The notes under the pieces are model-generated. The model was given only the letters and a program-made list of their open reading frames with translations, was not told the origin of the DNA and searched no databases. From contig JAOACW010000006.1 of the NCBI GenBank assembly GCA_026417625.1, positions 44,451 to 108,450 of the forward strand: DNA of 64,000 bases, read 5' to 3'. The translations under genes and the position numbers were made by a program. This DNA comes from Syntrophales bacterium (GTDB lineage: Bacteria; Desulfobacterota; Syntrophia; Syntrophales; UBA8958). How positions within the stretch are numbered: position 1 is the first letter of the stretch; the number at the start of each line of letters is the position of its first letter. Shown one piece after another: positions 40,480 to 49,410 of the stretch.

Positions 40480-41226
40480 TCAATCCTTTTTTGCCTTGTC
40501 CTTGATTATACCTAAGGGAAATTCTTTGGTCATCACTTGATCAATCCAGCGACATGCCTCTAAAGGAGTCATCTTCCAGTTTGTGGGACACTGGGATAGT
40601 ATCTCCACCAGTGAAAAGCCTAGGGAATCCATCTGGTACTGGAAGGCTTTTCTTATGGCCTTACGGGTCTTCAAAATATTGGAAGCGCTGTTCACTGCGC
40701 AACGCTCTATGTAGGTTGTACCAGGTAGTTGAGCTAACAGTTCACTTATGTGCAACGGGTAACCGTCGATTGATGCTTTTCTTCCCTGTGGTGTGGTAGT
40801 TGATACCTGTCCGAGAAGTGTGGTGGGTGCCATCTGTCCACCTGTCATTCCGTAAACCGAGTTGTTTATAAATATGACCGTTATATTTTCTCCTCTGTTT
40901 GCTGCATGGATGGTTTCCGCTGTTCCTATGGCTGCTAGATCTCCATCACCCTGATAGGTAAATATGATTCTGTCTGGAAGGATACGTTTCATTCCTGTTG
41001 CAACGGCGCAACCACGCCCGTGTGGGGATTCCAACATGTCGATGTCGAAGTAATTGTAAGCAATAACGGCACAGCCTGCGGGCGGTATACCAATGGTTCT
41101 GTCGGCTATATTGAGTTCATCAATTACTTCTGCAATGAGTCGATGGGTTATGCTATGACCACAACCACTGCAGTAGTGAAAAGGAGTGTCTTTTAAGGAT
41201 TTAGGTTTTGCAAAAACCTTTTTCAT
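40480..41226 (-). CDS. korB: 2-oxoacid:ferredoxin oxidoreductase, beta (TPP) subunit
   Basis: 248 residues with the thiamine diphosphate motif GDGDLAAIGTAETIHAANRG ending at VIFINNSVYGMTGGQMAPT. CSGCGH near residue 20 and the later Cys GCAV provide ligands for the proximal 4Fe-4S cluster. It resembles KorB/VorB in size. It overlaps the alpha-subunit gene by four bases. With isocitrate dehydrogenase and aconitase genes in the same window, 2-oxoglutarate is a sensible substrate, but branched-chain oxoacids cannot be excluded. Confidence 0.92.
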   Translation of the reverse strand: MKKVFAKPKSLKDTPFHYCSGCGHSITHRLIAEVIDELNIADRTIGIPPAGCAVIAYNYFDIDMLESPHGRGCAVATGMKRILPDRIIFTYQGDGDLAAIGTAETIHAANRGENITVIFINNSVYGMTGGQMAPTTLLGQVSTTTPQGRKASIDGYPLHISELLAQLPGTTYIERCAVNSASNILKTRKAIRKAFQYQMDSLGFSLVEILSQCPTNWKMTPLEACRWIDQVMTKEFPLGIIKDKAKKD

Positions 41227-42281
41227 TGTTTTTGTTTTGCTTCGTAAGCTATTACTTTCGCCAATTCCGCCGGTGTGGGAATCACACCCCCTGGACGGCC
41301 GTAAAATTTTATGTTTTCTGACCTTCCTAGGGCGAGTTTAACGTCTTCGAGCATTTGGCCTGTGTTCATTTCAAACACAAGAAAAGTCTTTGCTTTTCCT
41401 GCAAAACTGCGCAGCGCTTCAGCGGGAAATGGCCATAGAGTAATGGGGCGCAAAAGACCGGCCGCGATACCCATCTCTCTGCTACGCTTTATAGCCCCTT
41501 TTGCAATTCTTGCTGCGGTTCCGTAGGCCACCACAAGAATTTCTGCATCGTCCGTCCAGAATGTGTCCCACCGTGTTTCTGTAGATTCAATAACTTGATA
41601 TTTACGGAAGAGTTTCCAGTTGTGTTCCTCCATCCGTATTGCGTCGAGTATTAATGCTCTTAAGAAACGGCTTTTGTTTTTTCCTTTGCCCCTAATCATG
41701 TAAGCTTCGCTGTAGTTACGCGGTTGAGGCTGTTTGAATTCTACTGGTTCTATCATCTGGCCCATCATGCCATCTGCGAGTATTATTACGGGGTTTCTGT
41801 ATTTGTCTGCGAGATCGAAGGCGTCCATCGTTAAATCGGCAAGTTCCTGAACAGACGCAGGTGCTAGAACTATGGTCCGGTAATCACCATGGCCGCCTCC
41901 CTTTGTAGCTTGAAGGTAATCGGCCTGTGAAGGTAGAATATTTCCTAAACCTGGGCCTCCTCGCATTATGTTTACGATTACTGCAGGTAATTCCAGGGCT
42001 GCTAGTTCTGAGATGCCTTCTTGCTTAAGCGAAATGCCAGGTCCGGATGAGGAGGTCATGGAGCGCGCCCCTGCAGCGGAAGCACCAATGACCATATTAA
42101 TAGCCGAAAGTTCACTTTCCGCCTGTATAAAGACACCGTTTTTCACACGGCGCATATGCTCTGCCATGTATTCGGTCAGTTCATTCTGAGGCGTTATGGG
42201 ATAACCGGCATAGAATTGACATCCTGCTCTGATCGCAGCTTCGCCTATTGCATGATTACCGGACATCAATATTCTATGCAC
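41223..42281 (-). CDS. korA: 2-oxoacid:ferredoxin oxidoreductase, alpha subunit
   Basis: About 352 residues. GNHAIGEAAIRAGCQFYAGYPITPQNELTEY-type N-terminus (here starting at GTG 42281 behind GAGGT; ATG 42266 is the alternative), MTSSSGPGISLKQEGISE, GGPGLGNILPSQADYLQATKGG and VFEMNTGQMLEDVKLAL are family motifs. With the beta subunit it forms the active site. The frame overlaps the ferredoxin gene by eight bases, so the four subunits delta-alpha-beta-gamma are translated as a linked set. Confidence 0.92.
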   Translation of the reverse strand: MHRILMSGNHAIGEAAIRAGCQFYAGYPITPQNELTEYMAEHMRRVKNGVFIQAESELSAINMVIGASAAGARSMTSSSGPGISLKQEGISELAALELPAVIVNIMRGGPGLGNILPSQADYLQATKGGGHGDYRTIVLAPASVQELADLTMDAFDLADKYRNPVIILADGMMGQMIEPVEFKQPQPRNYSEAYMIRGKGKNKSRFLRALILDAIRMEEHNWKLFRKYQVIESTETRWDTFWTDDAEILVVAYGTAARIAKGAIKRSREMGIAAGLLRPITLWPFPAEALRSFAGKAKTFLVFEMNTGQMLEDVKLALGRSENIKFYGRPGGVIPTPAELAKVIAYEAKQKQ

Positions 42282-42483
42282 GCCAGACCTCGATAGCGAT
42301 TTCAGGGCACACATACGCACATAAGGCACAACCGGTGCATGTACCGTTGTTTGTAAAGGCCACCGGATGATAGCCTTTGGAATTTATATCTTTGGTAGGA
42401 ATTATGTTATTCTTTGGACAGGTGTTGACGCAGAGTAAACACTCTTTGCATAACTCTGGGTTGATGACAATACGACCCTTCAC
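42274..42483 (-). CDS. korD: 2-oxoacid:ferredoxin oxidoreductase, delta (ferredoxin) subunit
   Basis: 69 residues, a two-[4Fe-4S] ferredoxin: CKECLLCVNTCPKN and CTGCALCAYVCPEIAI. It takes electrons from the alpha/beta core and passes them to free ferredoxin. The start is GTG 42483 without a strong SD. It is the first gene of the minus-strand kor-ACT operon. Confidence 0.9.
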   Translation of the reverse strand: MKGRIVINPELCKECLLCVNTCPKNNIIPTKDINSKGYHPVAFTNNGTCTGCALCAYVCPEIAIEVWRA

Positions 42484-42679
42484 CTTGAATTTTAGCTGCC
42501 TGTTTTTTGAAAGCGCTTCGTCACTACTTCATATTTTGTTGGCTTGTCAAGTTAAAATAATGGGATCTAGATGGATAGCCTCGGTATTTTATCTCCAAAC
42601 CAATCTGATTGTTTGTGTAAAAGAAAAGTAGGTGGTATTCTAAACCTGCTATAACTTGGATTTAATGTGGGAGGTTGAT

Positions 42680-44266
42680 GTGTCAAATCGGTACGTGGTG
42701 GAAGGGGTTCGCAGCCCAGTGGATCAGGTGGATACTGCTTTTTTATTGGAGCGGGTAAGCACCCTTTTGAAACTGGAGAAAATAAAGATTAAAGAGTGTA
42801 AAGTAGTTAGGAAGTCCCTTGATGCCCGCAAGAAGCCCCCTGTGTATGTGTTTAACTTAGAGATTCTTGTTGAGGAGGGCATTGAGGAGGGTGTTTTTAA
42901 AGGTCTCCGCGTGCATCGTTCCCCTGGTTTTTTTGAAAGGGTTCCCATTTTTGCACACGCTAAGAGAAAGAGACGACCCGTGGTTGTGGGAAGTGGTCCG
43001 GCCGGATTGTTTGCTGCTCTCACCCTAGCGATTAACGGGTTCCCCCCGCTTATTGTGGAACGGGGGAAACCAGTGGAGGAGCGTGTCAAAGATGTCGAGT
43101 CTTTTTGGAATGGTGAGGGGCTAAACGAAGAGAGTAACGTGTATTTTGGTGAAGGGGGTGCAGGTACCTTTTCCGATGGGAAGTTAACCACGCGGGTGAG
43201 AAATCCCTACGATATTTGGGTGAAGAAGGTTCTTGTTAAGCTTGGGGCTTCTCCGGAGATACTTATCGATGCCAAGCCGCATATTGGTACTGATAAATTA
43301 CGCACCATTCTTTTTAATTTCCGCCTTCTATTGAAAAATAAAGGTTGCGAATTTCTGTATGAAAGCCGGGTTACCGATATACAAGTGCATAGAGGTGGTA
43401 TTAACGGTCTTGTGATAAATGAGAGGGAGGTGGTGAAAACGGACGGAGTAATTCTCGCTATTGGTCAGAGTGCAGATGATACGTATGAGATGCTCCATAG
43501 AAGGGGTGTCCATTTGGAAAAAAAACCTTTTGCTATGGGTTTAAGGGTTGAACACCCTCAGGATGTTATAAATGCTATTCAATACGGCAGGTGGGTCAAA
43601 GAGATGGAATTGCCACCGGCGGATTATAATTTAAAAACCACACTACGTGTTTTGGGACGCTCCGTTTACACATTTTGTATGTGCCCTGGCGGGCGGGTCA
43701 TTGCGTGCAGTCCAGTGAGGGGAGTTGTGGTAACTAACGGGATGAGCGAAAGTGGACGGAATGAGCCTTTTGCAAACAGCGCGGTTGTTGTTAATGTGAC
43801 TAAGGAGGATATTGATGGTAGTGATCCTCTGGCAGGTCTGCGGTTCCGTCGTTTTTGGGAAGAAAGGGCCTTTCATGCGGGGGGTGGTAACTATTTTGCG
43901 CCGGCGCAGCGATTAATGGATTTTTTGGAAGGAAAGGACAGTCCCGAGATAAGTAATGTTTCCTATCGTCCAGGCGTTACACCGGCTGTTCTAGATGAGT
44001 TGTTGCCCAATTTTGTTGTGGTCTCCATCAGAGAAGGGCTGAAGATTTTCAATTGTAAAATGCCGGGATTTCTTTGTCATGAGGCTAATCTGATCGGAGT
44101 GGAGACAAGAACGTCGTCGCCAATACGCATTGTTAGGGGAGATAATGGTCAGAGCATCACTCTCAGAGGGTTGTTCCCCTGCGGGGAAGGGGCAGGTTAC
44201 GCAGGTGGAATAATGAGTTCTGCCCTCGACGGTATAAGGATAGCAGAGAAGGTTTTGTGTCAGTGA
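42680..44266 (+). CDS. FAD-dependent dehydrogenase of the COG2509 family
   Basis: About 528 residues. An N-terminal small domain (VDTAFLLERVSTLLKLEKIKI) precedes the FAD fold with VVVGSGPAGLFAALTLAINGF, then YFGEGGAGTFSDGKLTTR, FAMGLRVEHPQDVINAIQYG, FCMCPGGRVIACSP and the closing FPCGEGAGYAGGIMSSALDG. This is the uncharacterised COG2509 dehydrogenase family, common in anaerobes; no substrate is known. GTG 42680 lies five bases after GGGAGG, a better start than the TTG and ATG upstream. Its TGA shares the palindrome TGATCA with the stop of ribD on the other strand. Confidence 0.88.
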   Translation: MSNRYVVEGVRSPVDQVDTAFLLERVSTLLKLEKIKIKECKVVRKSLDARKKPPVYVFNLEILVEEGIEEGVFKGLRVHRSPGFFERVPIFAHAKRKRRPVVVGSGPAGLFAALTLAINGFPPLIVERGKPVEERVKDVESFWNGEGLNEESNVYFGEGGAGTFSDGKLTTRVRNPYDIWVKKVLVKLGASPEILIDAKPHIGTDKLRTILFNFRLLLKNKGCEFLYESRVTDIQVHRGGINGLVINEREVVKTDGVILAIGQSADDTYEMLHRRGVHLEKKPFAMGLRVEHPQDVINAIQYGRWVKEMELPPADYNLKTTLRVLGRSVYTFCMCPGGRVIACSPVRGVVVTNGMSESGRNEPFANSAVVVNVTKEDIDGSDPLAGLRFRRFWEERAFHAGGGNYFAPAQRLMDFLEGKDSPEISNVSYRPGVTPAVLDELLPNFVVVSIREGLKIFNCKMPGFLCHEANLIGVETRTSSPIRIVRGDNGQSITLRGLFPCGEGAGYAGGIMSSALDGIRIAEKVLCQ

Positions 44267-45364
44267 TCAGTATGCGTTCCATCCCGTTCGGATATCAAAA
44301 ATGATATCTTCTCCACTCTTTCTGGTTTCTTTTTCCCGAAACTGGATGGCCTCATCTATGAACCTTTTTTGAAGATCTCCTATCGCCTCTATGCCTTTAC
44401 CGATTATCTTTGGAGCTACTGCAACCACTATGCGGTCGGCAAGATGCTCTTTTATAAAGTTGGTAATAACCCTCGCACCACCTTCCACCAGAATGGAAGA
44501 TATTTTCATGTGGCCAAGTGTTCTTAAAAGCTCTTTGAGATTTACCACACCTTCCCCGTCATCCGAAACTGCTATTACCTCTATGCCATGATCCTTCAAC
44601 ATCTCCATTTTATCTGCGGGAGCCCTACTGGTGGTAAACACCATTGTCCTTGCTTTTTCTAGTGATCTGAATATCTTGGCAGTCAAGGGAGTTCTGAGGT
44701 GAGAGTCCAATATCACACGGATAGGATTTCGCCCTTTGACAAGTCTGACTGTTAATTCAGGGTCGTCTTTGATGACTGTCTCACATCCCACGAGGACGGC
44801 ATCATGTTCACTTCTCAGTTTATGGGCTAGTTTCAGGGAAGATAGAGAACTTATCCAGCGAGAGTCTCCTGTGGTTGTGGCAATTCTACCGTCGAGAGTT
44901 TGGGCAAATTTTACGGTTACAAAGGGAAGACCGGTGATTATGTATTTAAAAAAAATTTCATTCAGTCGGCGACATTGATCTTCAAGGATACCCACATCTG
45001 TGGTAATTCCATTTCTCCGGAGAATTTCTATACCCTTTCCCGATACTAGAGGGTTTGGGTCTTTAACACCCACGACCACCCGAGAGATTTTTTCCTTGAT
45101 TATCCTGTTTACACATGGGGGAGTTTGGCCGTGATGACAGCATGGTTCAAGGTTTACGTAAAGGGTGGAACCTTTCGCATTGCCTGCGATTTTATCAAGA
45201 GCAACTATCTCTCCGTGCGGGCCTCCGTAGAACTTGTGCCACCCCTCTGAAATGATTCTTCCCTCTTTTACTACCACTGCCCCCACCATGGGGTTGGGAC
45301 TCACATACCCAGCCCCACGGCGGGCCAGATTCAGAGCTTTTTTCATGAAAAAATCATCGTTCAC
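44267..45364 (-). CDS. ribD: Bifunctional riboflavin deaminase/reductase
   Basis: Second and third steps of riboflavin synthesis: deamination of the pyrimidine, then NADPH reduction of the ribosyl chain. About 365 residues. The deaminase has NPMVGAVVVKEG, GPHGEIVALD and the zinc motif EPCCHHGQTPPCVNRI. The reductase part begins near residue 150 (FVTVKFAQTLDGRIATTTGDSRWISS) and includes ILVEGGARVITNFI. GTG 45364 matches the usual N-terminus (NDDFFMKKALNLARRG), although there is no SD; ATG 45346 is the alternative. Other rib genes are not in the window. Confidence 0.94.
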   Translation of the reverse strand: MNDDFFMKKALNLARRGAGYVSPNPMVGAVVVKEGRIISEGWHKFYGGPHGEIVALDKIAGNAKGSTLYVNLEPCCHHGQTPPCVNRIIKEKISRVVVGVKDPNPLVSGKGIEILRRNGITTDVGILEDQCRRLNEIFFKYIITGLPFVTVKFAQTLDGRIATTTGDSRWISSLSSLKLAHKLRSEHDAVLVGCETVIKDDPELTVRLVKGRNPIRVILDSHLRTPLTAKIFRSLEKARTMVFTTSRAPADKMEMLKDHGIEVIAVSDDGEGVVNLKELLRTLGHMKISSILVEGGARVITNFIKEHLADRIVVAVAPKIIGKGIEAIGDLQKRFIDEAIQFREKETRKSGEDIIFDIRTGWNAY

Positions 45365-45472
45365 AACTATTAAGCATAACACGGTTCTTCTTTTTTGATA
45401 AGGCCGTTGTTGACGGTTTTTGTTTGATGGTGTAGGAGAGTCAAAATTTTATTACAAGGGTAGGTGACTGTT

Positions 45473-46204
45473 ATGAAGGGTGTAGTTCTTGCGGGTGGTT
45501 TGGGGACGAGACTTTATCCCCTAACTAAGGTGACGAATAAACATCTGCTGCCCGTTTACGACAAGCCTATGATTTATTATCCCATTAAGACCCTGGTTAA
45601 CGCTGGTATAGATGAGATTCTCATTGTGACAGGTGGCAACAATGCGGGTGATTTTTTGAGACTTCTAGGGAATGGTAAGGAATTTGGTTTAAAGCATTTG
45701 AACTATACCTACCAGGAGGGAGAGGGGGGAATAGCGGCTGCTCTAGCACTTGCTGAACATTTCGCTGACGGTGACAAGATGGTGGTGATCCTGGGGGATA
45801 ACATAATCGAAAGGAATATCTGCAAATCGGTGCAGGCATTTAAAGAGCAGAGAGAAGGTGCTCGTATTATACTAAAGGAGGTTCCCGATCCCCAACGTTT
45901 TGGCGTACCAGTTTTTGCGGGGGACCGTCTTGTTCGCATCGAGGAGAAACCCGCTCGTCCTGCTTCAAATTACGCAGTTATTGGCATTTACATGTACGAT
46001 AGTCGCGTTTTTGATTACATAAGAACATTGAAACCATCAGCGCGGGGAGAACTGGAGATTACAGATGTGAACAACCGCTATATCGAGGCGGGTATTATGG
46101 AGTGGGACGTTTTAGAGGGCTGGTGGAGTGATGCAGGTACCTTTGAATCGCTCCACTATGCGAGCAACATGGTCAAGCTCACTGGGGCTAACAAGATGAC
46201 GTGA
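45473..46204 (+). CDS. Sugar-phosphate nucleotidyltransferase, RmlA-like (short form)
   Basis: About 243 residues. GVVLAGGLGTRLYPLTKVTNKHLLPVYDKPMI is the nucleotide-binding signature, broken here as GGLGTRLYPLT and NKHLLPVYDKPMIYYPI, followed by VILGDNI, EVPDPQRFGVPVF and EKPARPASNYAVIGIYMYD. These are the RmlA glucose-1-phosphate thymidylyltransferase motifs, but at 243 residues it is shorter than the usual 290, lacking the C-terminal allosteric helices. It would supply dTDP- or UDP-sugar for surface glycans such as the export system at 13-22 kb. ATG 45473 is behind GGTAGG. Confidence 0.88.
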   Translation: MKGVVLAGGLGTRLYPLTKVTNKHLLPVYDKPMIYYPIKTLVNAGIDEILIVTGGNNAGDFLRLLGNGKEFGLKHLNYTYQEGEGGIAAALALAEHFADGDKMVVILGDNIIERNICKSVQAFKEQREGARIILKEVPDPQRFGVPVFAGDRLVRIEEKPARPASNYAVIGIYMYDSRVFDYIRTLKPSARGELEITDVNNRYIEAGIMEWDVLEGWWSDAGTFESLHYASNMVKLTGANKMT

Positions 46205-46228
46205 AGGTTATATAATGGCTTATGATAT

Positions 46229-46966
46229 ATGGGGAAAATGTTGACATACATTGTTGCTTTCATTGTCGGTGCTGTTGTGGGAAGTTTTCTCAATGTCGTA
46301 ATTAGCAGGGTTCCTCTTGGCCGTTCTATAATTTCCCCACCTTCTAACTGCCCTGTCTGTGGGGAGCGTATAGTCTTTTATGATAACATTCCTATACTGA
46401 GTTTCCTTCTGCTACGAGGGAGGTGTCGATACTGTAAGGAGAGAATTTCCTGGAGGTATTTTACTGTAGAACTCTTAACGGCGTTTCTAGCTCTCACGTT
46501 ATTGATAAAATTTGGTGTGAATCTAAGGTTTCTGGTCTTTTTTATCTTTCTCTGTGTGCTTGTTGTTGTTGCATTTATCGATCTGGAGCACGGGATCGTG
46601 CCGCATATTATTGTTTTGCCGGGTATACCTATTTGCTTTATGGTGAGTATTTTCGTATTGGGATTGAAGTTTACAGATGCCCTTGTTGGTTTATTCGCGG
46701 GTGTGGCTATCTTATACCTCATTGCTTTGTACTACGAGTCCATAACGGGTAACGAGGGTTTGGGTGCTGGAGATGTTAATCTTTTGGGTATGATAGGGGC
46801 TTTCTTAGGTTGGCAAGGTTTGATAGTTGTGTTACCAGTAGCTGCCGTTTTAGGTGCGGCTGCGGGAATTATCATTGTCTTAGTTAAAGGGAAAGACTTG
46901 AAGTACGCTTTGCCTTTCGCCCCCTTTCTCTCGCTAGGAGCCGGTGTTTATATTTTTGTTAAGTGA
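46229..46966 (+). CDS. pilD: Prepilin peptidase, type IV leader peptidase family A24
   Basis: A 245-residue membrane enzyme that cuts and N-methylates type IV prepilins and type II secretion pseudopilins. GSFLNVVISRVPLG and the two zinc CxxC pairs (CPVCGER, CRYCKERISWRY) form the N-terminal methylase part. The aspartyl protease sites are IDLEHGIVP and GLGAGDVNLLG. About seven to eight hydrophobic helices follow. No pilin genes are next to it. The choice between ATG 46229 and 46238 is unsure since no strong SD exists. Confidence 0.93.
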   Translation: MGKMLTYIVAFIVGAVVGSFLNVVISRVPLGRSIISPPSNCPVCGERIVFYDNIPILSFLLLRGRCRYCKERISWRYFTVELLTAFLALTLLIKFGVNLRFLVFFIFLCVLVVVAFIDLEHGIVPHIIVLPGIPICFMVSIFVLGLKFTDALVGLFAGVAILYLIALYYESITGNEGLGAGDVNLLGMIGAFLGWQGLIVVLPVAAVLGAAAGIIIVLVKGKDLKYALPFAPFLSLGAGVYIFVK

Positions 46967-47015
46967 ATCCACTTGACTTGATCGCTGTTGCGTATTACGC
47001 TAGGTGCAAGTTAAA

Positions 47016-47047
47016 AAGGAGCGACCTTTGTGGTAGCTTCTTTTTTT
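47016..47047 (+). terminator. Intrinsic terminator after the prepilin peptidase gene
   Basis: AAGGAGCGACC (47016-47026) pairs with GGTAGCTTCTT (47032-47042), with one mismatch and one wobble, and eight T follow the stem. It lies 50 bases after the stop codon and just ahead of argS. Confidence 0.75.
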
Positions 47048-47065
47048 ACGTTCTGAGGGTTGGAT

Positions 47066-48730
47066 ATGAAAAAAGAAGTTCAGAGGATGTTAAAGAATAC
47101 GTTGATTACCTTACAGCGGGAAGGTCGTTTAAGTTTGGAGACGCTGCCTAGGGTTGAGGTGGAAACCGCAAAAGAAGAGGCGCATGGTGATTATGCTACT
47201 AATGTGGCGATGGTTCTTGCTTCTTTGCTTAGGAGATCTCCCCACGAAATTGCGGGGATGATTGTGGGTCGTATCCAAGATGAGAAAAAAATACTGGACC
47301 GGGTTGAAGTTGCCGGTCCAGGTTTTATAAATTTTTTCATAAAAGATGATGTTTGGAGGTCATCGCTGGTACATATCGAGAAAGAAGGTCAAGCTTATGG
47401 GACAGGTGACATGGGTGAGGGATACCGCGCACAGGTGGAATTTGTCAGTGCAAATCCTACGGGTCCCCTTCACATTGGTCATGCTCGAGGTGCGGTTGTC
47501 GGTGACGTTATTGCAAATATTCTTAAAGCTTCTGGATATGAGGTGGAGAAGGAATACTATATAAACGATGCGGGAAACCAAATATGGAATCTGGGAAGGT
47601 CGGTGTATTACCGTTATCTTCAAATGGCGGGACGAGAGGTGGATTTTCCGGAAACATGTTACCAAGGGGATTATATAAAGGAGCTTGCCCAAAGGATCCT
47701 GGTAAATGAGGGCACGAAATTCCTCGAGTGGGATGAGGATAAGGTCATCAATCACTTCGCTGATCTGGCCTCTGGGGTTATAATGGAAGGTATTAAGAGG
47801 GATCTTCGTGATTTTGGAGTTACGTTTGATTTCTATTTTAGTGAAAGGGATCTTTATCGCGACGGAAGTGTAGATCGAGTTATCACTGACTTGGAAGCCA
47901 GGGGATTTGTCTACAGGGAAGATGGTACTCTGTGGTTTCGGTCAACTGCTTTCGGTGATGAGAAGGACAGGGTAATTGTGAGAAAGAGGGGAGAACCCAC
48001 CTATTTTGCGGCGGATGTTGCCTATCATCGCTACAAATTCGCAAGAGGTTTCCATCTGATCATCGATGTCTGGGGGGCGGATCATCACGGGTATATACCA
48101 CGCCTCCAAGCGGGCATTCGGGCGCTTGGTTATACTGGGGAAGCTCTGAGGGTGATTCTGGTACAGATGGTCAACCTGCTTCGCGATGGTAAGCCTGTGG
48201 CCATGTCCACGAGAGCAGGTGAATTTGTTACACTACGCGAAGTTTTAGATGAGGTGGGGAGAGATGCTGCCAGGTACAATTTTTTGATGCGCCGTTCTGA
48301 CAGCCATCTGGATTTTGATCTTGAAGTGGCGAAGAAACAGTCTAACGAAAACCCGGTCTACTATGTTCAGTATGCCCATGCGCGAATTGCGAGCATACTC
48401 CGAATGGCGGAAGAAAGGGGTATAACTGTGCCCCGTTTCGAAGAGACTCCTCTCTTTAGACTGATCCTCCCTGAGGAGATGCACCTTATAAAGGCGGCTG
48501 TGCGTTATCCGGAGGTTGTAATGGCAGCGGCCAGTGCTCTTGAACCTCACCGCCTAACGTTTTATCTAAACGACCTTGCGAGTGTTTTTCACAGTTATTA
48601 CAACCGATACCGCGTTATATCGGATGATAGTGAGTTGACCGCAGCGAGGCTTTTCCTCGTAAATTCTTTACGTATCGTTTTTAGAAATTGTTTGGGACTA
48701 CTAGGTGTCGACGCCCCGGATCGGATGTAG
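47066..48730 (+). CDS. argS: Arginyl-tRNA synthetase
   Basis: Class I synthetase, 554 residues. The N-terminal additional domain is followed by the HIGH signature in [18 protein letters not shown] near residue 130 and the KMSKS-like site in [14 protein letters not shown] near 375, here with MSTR as is common in Arg[19 protein letters not shown] and [13 protein letters not shown] (where the anticodon-binding domain begins) are conserved too. ATG 47066 has GAGGG seven bases upstream. The SPOR gene starts four bases after its stop. Confidence 0.96.
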   Translation: MKKEVQRMLKNTLITLQREGRLSLETLPRVEVETAKEEAHGDYATNVAMVLASLLRRSPHEIAGMIVGRIQDEKKILDRVEVAGPGFINFFIKDDVWRSSLVHIEKEGQAYGTGDMGEGYRAQVEFVSANPTGPLHIGHARGAVVGDVIANILKASGYEVEKEYYINDAGNQIWNLGRSVYYRYLQMAGREVDFPETCYQGDYIKELAQRILVNEGTKFLEWDEDKVINHFADLASGVIMEGIKRDLRDFGVTFDFYFSERDLYRDGSVDRVITDLEARGFVYREDGTLWFRSTAFGDEKDRVIVRKRGEPTYFAADVAYHRYKFARGFHLIIDVWGADHHGYIPRLQAGIRALGYTGEALRVILVQMVNLLRDGKPVAMSTRAGEFVTLREVLDEVGRDAARYNFLMRRSDSHLDFDLEVAKKQSNENPVYYVQYAHARIASILRMAEERGITVPRFEETPLFRLILPEEMHLIKAAVRYPEVVMAAASALEPHRLTFYLNDLASVFHSYYNRYRVISDDSELTAARLFLVNSLRIVFRNCLGLLGVDAPDRM

Positions 48731-48734
48731 ATCT

Positions 48735-49403
48735 ATGAAGTGGAAGAATAGAAAACCGGGTGTAGTGGTTCTAGGGAGGAGGGGTGTAGTTGTTTTGGTG
48801 GTGGGTATGGCGCTTCTTGTTTTTGTCTTTTTTCTTTTCGGTGTTCATGCGGGGAGACACATCGATGTTATGCCTGAGAAAATCGCCTGGGGAATCCCAA
48901 AGAAAGTACTTAGCGCTCTAAATTTGTTGCCCCCGAAGGGGGAACATTTATCAATGTATCAACCCGTGAGTGAAGAGGTGCGTCCTCGGGATGATGTGGC
49001 AAGCCAATCCACCGCCGGTCAAGTTCAGTCCGGATATCCGGTGATTAAAGAGTCTGAAACGAATAAAGTGGTTGAGACCCGTGAAGATAAGGTGGTCAGA
49101 CCTTTAACTGAAGAAGGAAGAACTACTGGGGAAGATAAGGAGGGAGTGAGGAGCCTTACGGCGAGAGCTCTGTACAAAGTACAGGTTGTTTCCCTACAGG
49201 ACAAAAAAAGGGCGGAGGAGGTTGCCAGTTTGGTGAGAGAACAGGGTTATCGGGCCTCTGTGGTGAGTGTAGATATTACAGGTAAAGGTAGATGGTACCG
49301 CGTGTTTGCGGACGGTTTTATGTCGGAAGATAAAGCGAAGGAAGCTGCAGCGGTTTTGATGAAAAAGGTGAAGGGGCAGTGTATAGTTATGAAAGCCAAT
49401 TGA
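48735..49403 (+). CDS. Membrane-anchored SPOR-domain protein
   Basis: About 222 residues. A cytoplasmic basic start (MKWKNRKPG) leads to a single membrane helix (VVLVVGMALLVFVFFLFG, near 20-37). A long polar linker follows, and the last 75 residues form a SPOR domain (YKVQVVSLQDKKRAEEVASL through WYRVFADGFMSEDKAKEAA). SPOR domains bind glycan strands stripped of stem peptides at the division septum, so a role in cell division or envelope remodelling is likely. It is located between argS and ffh, and is a regular lodger of these positions in Desulfobacterota as far as I can judge. Confidence 0.85.
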   Translation: MKWKNRKPGVVVLGRRGVVVLVVGMALLVFVFFLFGVHAGRHIDVMPEKIAWGIPKKVLSALNLLPPKGEHLSMYQPVSEEVRPRDDVASQSTAGQVQSGYPVIKESETNKVVETREDKVVRPLTEEGRTTGEDKEGVRSLTARALYKVQVVSLQDKKRAEEVASLVREQGYRASVVSVDITGKGRWYRVFADGFMSEDKAKEAAAVLMKKVKGQCIVMKAN

Positions 49404-49410
49404 GGTGGGT

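Noticed and set aside
46963..47151. 62-codon frame after the prepilin peptidase gene
   Set aside because: It runs through a terminator hairpin and into argS in another frame, and has no SD.
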